A DNA stretch of 52,040 nt from contig JAADFU010000163.1 of the NCBI GenBank assembly GCA_013152715.1, forward strand, positions 1-52,040, given 5' to 3'. The stretch comes from Calditrichota bacterium. GTDB taxonomy: Bacteria > Zhuqueibacterota > Zhuqueibacteria > Thermofontimicrobiales > Thermofontimicrobiaceae. Below the pieces are notes generated by a model. The model was not told the DNA's origin. It worked only from the letters and a program-made list of their open reading frames with translations, and searched no databases. Shown here piece after piece: positions 10,664 to 19,063 of this stretch; the stretch's first letter is position 1, and the number at the start of each line of letters is the position of its first letter. Made by a program: the position numbers and the translations under genes.

Positions 10664-11595
10664 AACAAAAGAACTTTTTTGCTAAAATTTTTATTTTGGC
10701 GGTAATGACAATTACTTCTGCCAAAGTCAATGGGCAGGAATTGGCGAATTTTAGTTCATCCTTTGTAGATATTGGTTTTGGCGCTCGTCCCCTGGGCATG
10801 GGCAAGGCTTATTCAGCGCTGGTCTCTGATGCCAGTGCTCTTCTCTGGAATCCGGCGGGAATAGCAGAAATTACTGCTTTTGAGGGTACTTTTTCATATA
10901 CTAAATTGTTCAACATCATTCCTTACAGTTTCGCCGCGCTGGCATTTTCACCGGCAACTAACCATGCTATCGGTGCTGGTGTTATTATTTCAGGGGATCA
11001 ATTATTAAAGGAGATTTCTTTTATTTCTGGCTATGGAGGGAGGTTTTCTTTTAGACATCGCCGACTAAATGTAGGAATCACTCTCACATTACACTCTGCT
11101 TCTTTTGGCAAAAACGAACCCGCTAATGGCGCTGTCAGTGGGGATGCTTTTGGCTTCGGCATTGGAATTGGCTTACAATATTATTTTTCTCAAAATATAG
11201 TTTTTGCTGCTCATGTTCAAAATCTGTTAAATAAAATTGAATGGAATAGTTCATCAAGCAGCAAATACGAAGAAGGCCTGCCACGGCGGTTAATTTTCGG
11301 TGTCGCTGATAAAAATTCCCATTCCATGAATTTTGAATTGGACTTCCAAAAGTCTCTTTACCGGGAACTCGAAGACAAAATCTATCTCGGAGCTGAACGC
11401 GTCTTCTTAAATAAAATTTTTCTCCGTTCAGGTGTCGGAGCATCATTTTCTGATGATCGGCCGCTTTTTTGCACCTTTGGATTTGGCGTTAGTCATTACC
11501 TCAAAAAGAGATTTTATTTTCGATTTGACGGCGCATATATCATTCATCCCTTGGAAAATATGATTCGGCTGTCGATGTCATGCAGAATTGAATGA
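10660..11595 (+). CDS. PorV/PorQ-type outer-membrane beta-barrel protein (T9SS-associated family)
   Basis: 311 residues from ATG 10660. A longer frame opens upstream, but its first 39 codons lie inside the scaffold gene. The residues from MKQKNFF form a proper signal peptide ending near VNGQ, and the ATG overlaps the upstream TGA as ATGA, so this start is preferred. The mature N-terminus carries the family signature, with FVDIGFGARPLGMGKAY then DASALLWNPAGIAE, followed by beta-rich strands to the C-terminus. PorV in type IX systems shuttles cargo to the sortase at the outer membrane; PorQ and related FadL-like members have other or unknown roles. Translational coupling to the cohesin scaffold suggests a dedicated carrier or anchor for it (inference). 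Confidence 0.9.
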   Translation: MKQKNFFAKIFILAVMTITSAKVNGQELANFSSSFVDIGFGARPLGMGKAYSALVSDASALLWNPAGIAEITAFEGTFSYTKLFNIIPYSFAALAFSPATNHAIGAGVIISGDQLLKEISFISGYGGRFSFRHRRLNVGITLTLHSASFGKNEPANGAVSGDAFGFGIGIGLQYYFSQNIVFAAHVQNLLNKIEWNSSSSSKYEEGLPRRLIFGVADKNSHSMNFELDFQKSLYRELEDKIYLGAERVFLNKIFLRSGVGASFSDDRPLFCTFGFGVSHYLKKRFYFRFDGAYIIHPLENMIRLSMSCRIE

Positions 11596-12369
11596 CCGTT
11601 TGATTTGAGTCATGTTTTTTTTGATTGCGTTTTTAATTTTCCTAAAACAATATTATTATTTGTGTGATCTGTTTTATTGGTTCACCACAATCGGTTCATT
11701 CATACATGAATAATTTCTTTGATATTTTTTTGAGGCCGTTCAATTCCCGGAACAATTTTGTTGACAAATTTAAGACCAAATGATCATCTCCAAAAATTGA
11801 TTTCTTTCATATTGCCTCTTTGTGACTTCAAATTTAAGGAATACCGGTATCTTAAATTAAAAAATCAATGCGACAATTTAGGAACAATATTTGTAGATTC
11901 AGCGGTCAATGGTGAAATCGCGGACGCTATCAGTTTTGTCTGTTAGTTTGATTTTTGCGGTTATTGTTTAACTCAATTAAAATTAAGGAATTACATCAAC
12001 ATTGAAAATAGTTAATTATCGTATTCAATGAGCAAGCAAAGGATGATGCATATCATTCTTGAACGGTGTTTTGAGATTGAACATTATATTTTAATTTCAA
12101 CTAATTGAAACTTTGTAAATTTATGCCGTAGCAGAAATATTCATTTTCCGCAATTTCAGATGCGGAGTTGTAAATAGTACCTGAAACAATTCATTTAAGA
12201 TTATTCGGAACCTTTTAATTCGTTCTATGTATATTTGAATTGAAAAAAAGACGGGATAAAATGGACGAATTGGATCTTTGCTTGAATATTGGTGGCGATC
12301 TGCAAAGCAGTGAATCAGAATATGGAAATTATAATTAGAACTAATCCAAAAGTAAGGTAGGAGGAATCT
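11596..12369. other. Intergenic region before ugd, no supported gene
   Basis: About 770 AT-rich bases. A 62-codon frame (11758-11946) starts with TTG, has no ribosome-binding site and looks like nothing known, so it is not called. The region contains a near-perfect 28-base palindrome (listed separately) and a strong ribosome-binding site (AGGAGG) just before ugd. No clear intrinsic terminator follows the upstream barrel gene, and no promoter stands out. Confidence 0.6.
11831..11858. repeat. Near-perfect palindrome, operator-like or cruciform
   Basis: AATTTAAG is followed by GA, then the self-complementary ATACCGGTAT, then CTTAAATT. The outer 8-base arms pair perfectly and the central 10 bases are a perfect palindrome; the only asymmetry is the two-base GA bulge. 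There is no T-run, so it is not an intrinsic terminator. It lies about 510 bases upstream of ugd. Function unknown. Confidence 0.55.
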
Positions 12370-13719
12370 ATGAAAATTACCATCGTTGGCACCGGTTATG
12401 TGGGATTGGTCACGGGAACTTGTTTTGCTGAGACGGGCATTGATGTGACATGCGTGGACGTTGATGTTATGAAAATTGAAAAATTGAATCAGGGAGAGAT
12501 TCCTATTTACGAGCCGGGCTTGGAAGAAATTTTGGAACGTAATGTGGAAAAGGGACGATTGAAATTCACGACAAAAATTCGGGAAAGTCTGGACGCTGCA
12601 GAAGTCGCTTTCATCGCGGTAGGCACGCCTCCGGACGAAGACGGCAGCGCAGACCTGAAGCACGTTTTAAATGTCGCTCGCGATATTGGGAAATATATGA
12701 AAGACTACATCGTTGTCGTAACGAAAAGCACAGTTCCGGTGGGGACCGCAGAGAAAGTGCGCGCCGCAGTCCAGGAGGAACTGGACAAGCGCAAATCCGA
12801 TTTGTCTTTTGATGTGGCGTCGAACCCGGAATTTTTGAAAGAGGGCGCTGCTGTTTCCGATTTCCTGAAGCCGGACCGCATTATTATCGGGTTGGATTCG
12901 CCGCGAGTGGAAGAAGTCATGAAACGTTTGTACAAACCGTTTCTATTGAATGGCCATCCGATTGTTTTTATGGACATCAAATCCGCTGAAATGACCAAAT
13001 ATGCGGCAAACGCCATGCTGGCGACGAAAATCAGTTTCATGAACGATATTGCCAATTTGTGTGAAATCGTTGGCGCTGACGTCAATCTGGTGCGCAAAGG
13101 AATTGGCAGCGATTCTCGCATCGGAAATAAATTTATCTATCCCGGCGCTGGTTACGGAGGCTCGTGTTTTCCGAAAGATGTGAAAGCGTTGATCAAAACG
13201 GCGATTGAGCACAATTATAAACTCCGTGTTTTGCAGGCGGTCGAGGCTGTGAACGAAGACCAGAAGGCGACACTTTTCAGAAAAGTGCATCGCTATTTTA
13301 ACGGCGATGTGAAAGGAAAAACGATTGCGCTGTGGGGTTTGTCCTTCAAGCCGGAGACCGACGATATGCGGGAAGCGCCTTCGTTGGCGATCATCGACAA
13401 ATTTTTGCAGGCCGGCGGCAAAATCAAGGCCTATGACCCCCAGGCCATGAGCGAAGCCGAACGCCGATTGGGCGATAAAATTACACTGGTGGACGATGCC
13501 TATAAGGCGCTGGAAGGCGCTGATTGTCTCGTGATAGCGACCGAATGGCACGAATTCCGCTACCCGAATTTCAAACTGATGTATCAACTCTTGAAGAATA
13601 AAGCCATTTTTGACGGACGAAATATTTATGACATTCAAGAGATGAAAGAGTTGGGCTTTGATTATTATTGCATTGGCGTGGACACTCAAAAGAATAATTC
13701 GTCCGGCGCAAAAAAATAA
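12370..13719 (+). CDS. ugd: UDP-glucose 6-dehydrogenase (UDP-glucose/GDP-mannose dehydrogenase family)
   Basis: 449 residues, the normal length for the family. The protein oxidises UDP-glucose to UDP-glucuronate with two NAD+ in the cytoplasm, supplying precursors for capsule, exopolysaccharide or lipopolysaccharide. An N-terminal Rossmann motif GTGYVGL (about residues 7-13) binds NAD. The active-site cysteine is Cys266 in GYGGSCFPKD, and the C-terminal domain holds the typical LSFKPETDDMREAPS segment. A strong AGGAGG ribosome-binding site at about 12358-12364 supports the ATG. GDP-mannose dehydrogenase shares these motifs, so the exact sugar nucleotide is likely but not proven. The gene stands alone, with a structured terminator-like element downstream and no polysaccharide genes adjacent in the window. 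Confidence 0.95.
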   Translation: MKITIVGTGYVGLVTGTCFAETGIDVTCVDVDVMKIEKLNQGEIPIYEPGLEEILERNVEKGRLKFTTKIRESLDAAEVAFIAVGTPPDEDGSADLKHVLNVARDIGKYMKDYIVVVTKSTVPVGTAEKVRAAVQEELDKRKSDLSFDVASNPEFLKEGAAVSDFLKPDRIIIGLDSPRVEEVMKRLYKPFLLNGHPIVFMDIKSAEMTKYAANAMLATKISFMNDIANLCEIVGADVNLVRKGIGSDSRIGNKFIYPGAGYGGSCFPKDVKALIKTAIEHNYKLRVLQAVEAVNEDQKATLFRKVHRYFNGDVKGKTIALWGLSFKPETDDMREAPSLAIIDKFLQAGGKIKAYDPQAMSEAERRLGDKITLVDDAYKALEGADCLVIATEWHEFRYPNFKLMYQLLKNKAIFDGRNIYDIQEMKELGFDYYCIGVDTQKNNSSGAKK

Positions 13720-13804
13720 TTTTTTGTCAAAAAGTGCGCTGCGTCACATCAAATTTTCCATATTGTAGTATATTTTAGATGTCCTTCCGAGATAGATATT
13801 TTGC

Positions 13805-13873
13805 AAAGTGACCAGATATTAACGGGATTATGTCTCCCCCCAGCATAATCTCAGATGTCTGGTCACTTTTTTT
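13805..13873 (+). terminator. Nested double hairpin ending in a T-run, probable terminator of ugd
   Basis: Outer arms AAAGTGACCAGA (13805-13816) and TCTGGTCACTTT (13858-13869) pair perfectly over 12 bases. Inside them GATTATG (13826-13832) pairs with CATAATC (13844-13850), extendable by a G-U and a G-C pair, around a C-rich loop. Seven T's run from 13867 to 13873. The shape fits an intrinsic terminator with a bipartite stem; a structured leader for the following lipoprotein gene is the alternative. Confidence 0.65.
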
Positions 13874-13974
13874 GTGTCCTCACGAAAAAAAAATTCCATT
13901 TTTTGCCCCGATTAGAACTTTTTTCTTGCTTTTTAATGAAAAAATCATAGATTTAACAAAAACGAGGGGCAACA

Positions 13975-14610
13975 ATGAGAACACGTTTTTTTATCTGGTT
14001 CTTGATTTTTTCAGCTTTTTGGATTTCTTGCGGCAGCACGCTTCCTGAAATTGACGAGCCGGTTGAAAATAAATGCCTTATCATTGGATCAGTGATTTTC
14101 GATGTGAATGGTTATCACGAAGTCAATACGACTGTTCGCGAAAACATCGAAGTTGCGATCATTGGCAAAGTAATTGACAGCGGCCAGGAGAAACGAGTCG
14201 GTTTTTGGGCGGAGACAGATGACAATGGATACTTTGCATTAGCCAATGTTCCCCCAGGGATGTACGCGATAAAAGGTTTCCGAACCAGAACTATGGATTT
14301 GGGCGATGTCGCGGTGATTAACGAATTAACCGACCCGCAGCGAAATTATTTTGAATTATCTCGTTCCGACGCGATTCCCATGACCGGAAGTTTGTTGGAC
14401 GTGGCGTCGAAAAACCGCGTCATTAATTTTAAGCACAATATTTTTTCGCTTCACAGAAACGGAATCATTAGTTTTCAGCGGTCAAATCAAATCCGTGATT
14501 TCAAACTTTCCGCCGGCGATGTGATCAACCTGCCGCCGGTTCCGTCATATTTTCTGGAAAAATTTCCGGCCTCTGCCTGGTCCGTTTTTCTGGATATGCA
14601 GATGAATTGA
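13975..14610 (+). CDS. Putative lipoprotein with carboxypeptidase-regulatory/transthyretin-like fold
   Basis: 211 residues. The N-terminus is a lipoprotein signal (hydrophobic core, then WISCG with Cys19), so the product should be lipid-anchored in an envelope membrane. The middle resembles a carboxypeptidase-regulatory-like domain: ETDDNGYFALANVPPG then MYAIKGF matches the usual T-D-x-x-G-x-F...L-x-P-G-x-Y pattern. The remainder is not recognised. A GAGGGGC ribosome-binding site precedes the ATG; an earlier in-frame-independent start at 13830 lies in the hairpin and is rejected. Only 28 bases separate it from the M14 peptidase gene, which suggests one operon and a role in the same envelope process. 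Confidence 0.8.
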   Translation: MRTRFFIWFLIFSAFWISCGSTLPEIDEPVENKCLIIGSVIFDVNGYHEVNTTVRENIEVAIIGKVIDSGQEKRVGFWAETDDNGYFALANVPPGMYAIKGFRTRTMDLGDVAVINELTDPQRNYFELSRSDAIPMTGSLLDVASKNRVINFKHNIFSLHRNGIISFQRSNQIRDFKLSAGDVINLPPVPSYFLEKFPASAWSVFLDMQMN

Positions 14611-14638
14611 ACAATTTTTTAATTGATGGAGTTAGTTT

Positions 14639-17251
14639 ATGAATTTGCGAAAACAGTCGTTACTGTTTGTCTTCTTTGTCGCCATCTTTTTTTTTAGTCT
14701 GACTTCTCTTTTTTCTCAAAATATCCCGACTCCGGAGTCGATTCTCGAATTCAAAATCGGGGCCGATTATCATCTCGCTGATTACCATCAGGCGATGCAA
14801 TATTTCAAACAATTGGCAGGCGTCTCTCCGCGCATGAAATTGTTCACTGTCGGCAAAACCTCCCTGGGTCAGGACATGACTTATGCTGTTATTTCTTCGG
14901 AAAGCAACATCGAAAATGTGGAGAAATATAAAAATATCGCTCGCAGATTAGCTTTTGCCAAAGGAGTTAACGACAGCGCGGCTGAAAAGCTGGCAGCCGA
15001 GGGCAAGGCGATTGTGTACATCGACGGTGGCTTGCACGCTTCAGAATGCGCGCCGGCGCAGCATTTGCTTCAGTTGGCTTACGATTTAACCAGTACCGAG
15101 GCGCCCTATTGGAAAAATGTATTGGACAACACAATTCTGGTACTGGTTTTTGCCAATCCTGACGGCATGAATATTTTGGCGGATTGGTACCGTCAAAATT
15201 TGGGCACGCCTTACGAGGTGAGTTCGCTTCCCTGGCTTTACCACAAATACGTGGGGCATGACAATAATCGCGATTCCTACATGCTCAACATGATGGAGAC
15301 GCAAAATCTCAATAAAATTATCAATCATATTTGGTTCCCCCAGATCGTTTACAATCATCATCAGACCGCGCCGTTTCCGGCGAGAATCTGGATTCCGCCA
15401 AACGCAGAGCCGACTAATCCCAACGTGCATCCGCTGCTTGTGCGTTGGCAGAATTTGATCGGTTCAGCCATGGGTATGGCATTTGATGAAGAAAATAAAG
15501 AAGGCGCAATTTCCAGAATTGTGTTTGACACCTGGTATCCCGGCTACGTGACGCAGGTGAATGATGCGCACAATGTCATTTCTATTCTGACGGAAACCGC
15601 GCTCTATCGCTACGCTACGCCGCATTTTTACACAGTGCGCGATTTTCCTGAATCGTATCAGGATTTCACCATCGCCGCTTTTTATCCCAATCCCTGGAAA
15701 GGCGGCTGGTGGAGAATCAGCGATGCTGTGGACTATTGCCTGACAGCTTCAAAAGCTGTACTGGCGACCGCAGCTCGCTACAAAGAAAAATTGCTTTTGG
15801 ATCGCTACCGCATGGCGCGGGATGTGATCAAAAAATTTAAAAAAGAGCCGCCGTTTGGCTGGATCATTCCGGAGAAACAGATTGATCCTGGCTCCATGCA
15901 GCGAATGCTCTCCATTTTATCGGATCAGGCGATAGAAATTTATCGCGCGAAAACCTCTTTTACGCAGGACGGCGTGACTTATCCGGCGGGAACATACATC
16001 ATTCCCACGAGTCAGGCATTCGGTTATTTTGCTAAAAATATGCTGGAAGAGCAGCAATATCCGGATTTGCGGAAATATCCGGAGTTGTGGCAGGGATTGG
16101 TTCGCATGCAAAAATTCAAAGGCGCTCCTTTTCGTTCCTACGATATCGCTGGCTGGACTTTGCCGTTGCAGATGAACGTGAAAGCGATTAAAGTAAATTC
16201 GCCGCTGAATGTTGAAATGGAGCAAGTTAAAAAGATTGAAGCGACGCCGGGAAAAATTGCCAGTGGTGGCGGTTATGCCTATTTGCTGGATGCGCGGCAA
16301 AATCTTTCCTACAAGGCGATCAATCGCATTCTGAAAAAAGACGGCACAGTGTACCGAAACACAAAATCATTCGCCGATTTTCCTGCCGGCATGTTCATCG
16401 TGCCGACTTCCAAAATAGTGAAAAATTTGATGAAAGATTTGGCAAAGAATTTGCAACTGCAAATCAAAATTCTAAAGAAAAAGCCGTCAGCGCCCATGTT
16501 TCAGGTCAAAAAGCCGCGCATCGGATTGTACAAATCCTGGGTCGCTAATATTGACGAAGGCTGGACGCGCTGGCTTTTTGAGCAATTTGAATTTGATTTT
16601 CAAAATATTCACGATGCTGAAATCAAAGCCGGAAATCTGAATCAGCGCTTTGACGTGATTATCATTCCCAGCCAGTGGAAAGACGCCATCATTAACGGCA
16701 ACAAATTAGGCACGATGCCGCCGGAATACATCGGAGGTCTGGGTTACAACGGCGTGGAAAATTTAAAGACTTTTGCGGAGAACGGCGGCACAATTATTGG
16801 AATGAATTCGTCGTGCGATTTTTTGATCGAATCTTTACAATTGCCTGTTTCAAATCTGTTGAAAGACGTCAAAAGCGACAAGTTTGTTTGTAGCGGTTCG
16901 ATTTTGCGCATGGAATTTGACACGAAAAATCCTATTGCTTATGGCATGGAAGAAATTCAGCCGGCGGTTTTTAATCGCAGTCCGGTTTTTAAATTGCATC
17001 CCTCTTTTGAGGACAAGCAGGCGAGCACTGCCGTCGCCAAATATCCGCGCCGGAAATTGCTATTGAGCGGATTCATTTACGGCGAAAAGATGCTACAGGG
17101 AAATGTGGCTGTCGCTGATGTACCGGTTAAAAATGGTCGCTGTATTTTATTGGGATTCGCCGTGAAAAATCGCGATCAGGCGCTCGGCACATTTAAGTTG
17201 TTATTCAATTCCGTACTTTACGGTTCATCTGAAAAAACAAAAAGCAAGTAA
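14639..17251 (+). CDS. Secreted M14-family zinc carboxypeptidase with C-terminal glutamine-amidotransferase-like domain
   Basis: 870 residues with a signal peptide (MNLRKQS..., cleavage near LFSQ). Residues about 45-350 form an M14 peptidase. The zinc motif H-x-x-E is His133-Ala-Ser-Glu136, the third ligand is probably in NHHQ (His240 or His241), and Glu319 in LTETALYRY fits the general-base position. The family removes C-terminal residues from peptides or trims peptidoglycan stems. The C-terminal third (about 600-860) looks like a class I glutamine-amidotransferase-like Rossmann domain (FDVIIIPSQ, then GGTIIGMNSS), a known arrangement in large M14 proteins that is usually catalytically silent. 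ATGGAG lies a few bases before the ATG. It follows the lipoprotein gene closely and is closed by a strong terminator. Confidence 0.9.
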   Translation: MNLRKQSLLFVFFVAIFFFSLTSLFSQNIPTPESILEFKIGADYHLADYHQAMQYFKQLAGVSPRMKLFTVGKTSLGQDMTYAVISSESNIENVEKYKNIARRLAFAKGVNDSAAEKLAAEGKAIVYIDGGLHASECAPAQHLLQLAYDLTSTEAPYWKNVLDNTILVLVFANPDGMNILADWYRQNLGTPYEVSSLPWLYHKYVGHDNNRDSYMLNMMETQNLNKIINHIWFPQIVYNHHQTAPFPARIWIPPNAEPTNPNVHPLLVRWQNLIGSAMGMAFDEENKEGAISRIVFDTWYPGYVTQVNDAHNVISILTETALYRYATPHFYTVRDFPESYQDFTIAAFYPNPWKGGWWRISDAVDYCLTASKAVLATAARYKEKLLLDRYRMARDVIKKFKKEPPFGWIIPEKQIDPGSMQRMLSILSDQAIEIYRAKTSFTQDGVTYPAGTYIIPTSQAFGYFAKNMLEEQQYPDLRKYPELWQGLVRMQKFKGAPFRSYDIAGWTLPLQMNVKAIKVNSPLNVEMEQVKKIEATPGKIASGGGYAYLLDARQNLSYKAINRILKKDGTVYRNTKSFADFPAGMFIVPTSKIVKNLMKDLAKNLQLQIKILKKKPSAPMFQVKKPRIGLYKSWVANIDEGWTRWLFEQFEFDFQNIHDAEIKAGNLNQRFDVIIIPSQWKDAIINGNKLGTMPPEYIGGLGYNGVENLKTFAENGGTIIGMNSSCDFLIESLQLPVSNLLKDVKSDKFVCSGSILRMEFDTKNPIAYGMEEIQPAVFNRSPVFKLHPSFEDKQASTAVAKYPRRKLLLSGFIYGEKMLQGNVAVADVPVKNGRCILLGFAVKNRDQALGTFKLLFNSVLYGSSEKTKSK

Positions 17252-17275
17252 CTTTTTCATATTCCTGTTCTTTGA

Positions 17276-17320
17276 AGCGAAGCCATTCCGACTTTATCAG
17301 GGATGGTTTCGCTTTTTTTT
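17276..17320 (+). terminator. Intrinsic terminator after the M14 peptidase gene
   Basis: AGCGAAGCCAT (17276-17286) pairs with ATGGTTTCGCT (17303-17313) over 11 positions with one G-U pair. The stem is followed by a run of eight T's. It lies 25 bases after the peptidase stop. Confidence 0.85.
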
Positions 17321-17321
17321 T

Positions 17322-17342
17322 AAGTTTTGAGTTTCGAGTTAA
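17322..17342. repeat. Short heptad repeat tract (3 units)
   Basis: Three consecutive 7-base units, AAGTTTT, GAGTTTC and GAGTTAA, each with GTT at the same offset (17324, 17331, 17338). The same 7-base rhythm, including an AAGTTTT unit, appears in the gap after tdh (34805-34860). Confidence 0.45.
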
Positions 17343-17386
17343 GGATGACATGAAATTTATGCGGGTGGAACTTTAAACCCTAAACT

Positions 17387-17420
17387 TTGAACGAAAAAGA
17401 GATGCCAAATATTGTGGCAT
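17387..17420 (+). promoter_or_regulatory. Candidate glnA promoter with overlapping palindromic operator
   Basis: TTGAAC (17387-17392) is 17 bases upstream of TATTGT (17410-17415), a fair match to a sigma-70 promoter. An inverted repeat ATGCCA (17402-17407) / TGGCAT (17415-17420), separated by seven bases, covers the -10 element. Such placement is typical of a repressor site. The half-sites do not match the GlnR/TnrA consensus, so the regulator is unknown. Confidence 0.5.
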
Positions 17421-17482
17421 AAATTTGATAAAAAGAAGAGCCAAAATACCAATCTAACTAACCGCTTAATTTAAGGAGAAAC

Positions 17483-18823
17483 ATGATGGAAGAAATGACG
17501 AAGCAGAAAGTCCTTGAAGTGGCAAAGGCGAACAAAGTCCGCTTCGTGAGATTCTGGTTCACGGACATTCTCGGTTTTCTGAAAAGTTTTGCTATCACAA
17601 TTGATGAACTGGATAGCGCATTGGACGAAGGGCGTGGATTTGACGGCTCCTCGATAGAAGGATTCGCTCGTATCGACGAAAGCGATATGATCGCCATGCC
17701 TGATATTAACACGTTCACAATTTTGCCACAGAGATCTGCCGAAGATTCTGTGATGGCTGCCGTGTTTTGCGACATTTACACGCCTGACGGCAAATTTTAC
17801 GAATGCGATCCGCGCTGGGTGCTGAAAAATAATCTGGAGCGGATGAAAAAAATGGGGTTTGACGACATGTACGTGGGGCCGGAATTGGAATATTTTTATT
17901 TCAAATCTGCTACTGGTAAACCCGAGGTACTCGATCAGGGCGGCTATTTTGATTTGACGCCATTGGACGTTGCCAGCGATCTGAGAAAAGAGACCGTACT
18001 CATGTTGGAACAGGTGGGTATTCGTGTGGAATATTCGCATCACGAGGTTGGTCCCAGCCAGCACGAAATCGATTTGCGGTACTCCGATGCGCTGCACATG
18101 GCTGATTATTCAATGACTTATCGTCTTATTGTAAAAGAAGTCGCTTTGAAATACGGAGTCTATGCCACTTTTATGCCGAAGCCGATATTCGGCCAAAACG
18201 GAAGCGGCATGCACACGCATCAGTCGCTGTTCAAAAACGGGAAAAATGCTTTTTTTGATGCAAACAAACCCTATTATCTCTCCGATGATGCGAGAAAATA
18301 TATCGCGGGACTGCTGCGTCACGCGCCGGAGTTCACTATCGTGACGAATCAGTGGATAAATTCGTACAAGAGATTGGTTCCCGGCTACGAAGCGCCGGTC
18401 TATTTGTCCTGGGGAAACAAAAATCGCTCAGACCTCATTCGCGTTCCCGGCTACACTCCGGGCAAGGAAAGCGGCACGCGCGTGGAATTTCGCTCTCCGG
18501 ATCCTGCCTGTAATCCGTACCTGGCATTTTCTGTGATGCTGGCGGCAGGATTGGAAGGCATCAAAAACAATTATGAACCCGTCGAACCGCTTGATCGCAA
18601 TGTTTATCAAATGACAGAAAAAGAGCGGATCGAATTAGGAGTCGGTACTTTGCCCAAAGATTTGTACGAAGCCATTCAGATTGCCAAAAAGAGCGAATTT
18701 TTGAAAAAAGCACTGGGTGAGAGATTGTTTGAAAAATTTATCGCCAACAAAGAGATCGAATGGGAGAATTATCGCGCGCAAGTGACAAATTATGAATTAA
18801 GTCGCTATTTGCCGATCCTGTGA
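17483..18823 (+). CDS. glnA: Glutamine synthetase type I (GSI-alpha)
   Basis: 446 residues, matching the short GSI-alpha class (about 440-450) rather than the longer adenylylated beta class. The enzyme makes glutamine from glutamate, ammonia and ATP in the cytoplasm as a dodecamer. Visible motifs: the flap/active-site segment GFDGSSIEGF, the metal-site strand GPELEYF, the ATP-binding NGSGMHTHQS, and ESGTRVEFRSPD. There is no adenylylation-site tyrosine insert. The arginine in EGFARIDESDM (residue 63, or 62 from the second ATG) corresponds to the feedback-sensing arginine known in Bacillus GSI-alpha, suggesting direct glutamine feedback (inference). AAGGAG at 17473-17478 serves either of two adjacent ATGs (17483 or 17486). 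The gene is flanked by a candidate operator and a terminator. Confidence 0.97.
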   Translation: MMEEMTKQKVLEVAKANKVRFVRFWFTDILGFLKSFAITIDELDSALDEGRGFDGSSIEGFARIDESDMIAMPDINTFTILPQRSAEDSVMAAVFCDIYTPDGKFYECDPRWVLKNNLERMKKMGFDDMYVGPELEYFYFKSATGKPEVLDQGGYFDLTPLDVASDLRKETVLMLEQVGIRVEYSHHEVGPSQHEIDLRYSDALHMADYSMTYRLIVKEVALKYGVYATFMPKPIFGQNGSGMHTHQSLFKNGKNAFFDANKPYYLSDDARKYIAGLLRHAPEFTIVTNQWINSYKRLVPGYEAPVYLSWGNKNRSDLIRVPGYTPGKESGTRVEFRSPDPACNPYLAFSVMLAAGLEGIKNNYEPVEPLDRNVYQMTEKERIELGVGTLPKDLYEAIQIAKKSEFLKKALGERLFEKFIANKEIEWENYRAQVTNYELSRYLPIL

Positions 18824-18882
18824 TTTTGTGCAACATGAGTTATTGGCGATTTAAATTTTGTAGAAAGACCTAAAAAAATTGC

Positions 18883-18935
18883 CCCGCCGCGAGTTATTTG
18901 ATTGTTCGAGAAAAACAAAGCGGCGGGTTTTTTTT
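18883..18935 (+). terminator. Intrinsic terminator after glnA
   Basis: CCCGCCGC (18883-18890) pairs perfectly with GCGGCGGG (18920-18927) around a 29-base loop, followed by eight T's. It lies about 60 bases after the glnA stop. Confidence 0.8.
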
Positions 18936-19063
18936 AGTGTAAATTTGCCGGAGAAAAAATAGAACTTAATCGTTGATAATTCGTCTAATATTATAGCTTT
19001 TTTGGTATTCGGCAAATTTAATCTTGCTTTTTCTTTTCATATTTTCTGCAAAAGGAGGTTGCC

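Noticed and set aside
11758-11946. 62-codon ORF before ugd
   Set aside because: TTG start without ribosome-binding site, AT-rich, spans the palindrome; no similarity recognised.
12121-12663. 180-codon reverse ORF over the start of ugd
   Set aside because: Shadow of ugd on the opposite strand with cysteine/histidine-rich nonsense composition.
12943-13689. 248-codon reverse ORF inside ugd
   Set aside because: Antisense shadow of a clear enzyme gene.
17471-18097. 208-codon reverse ORF inside glnA
   Set aside because: Antisense shadow; the + strand glutamine synthetase motifs are unambiguous.
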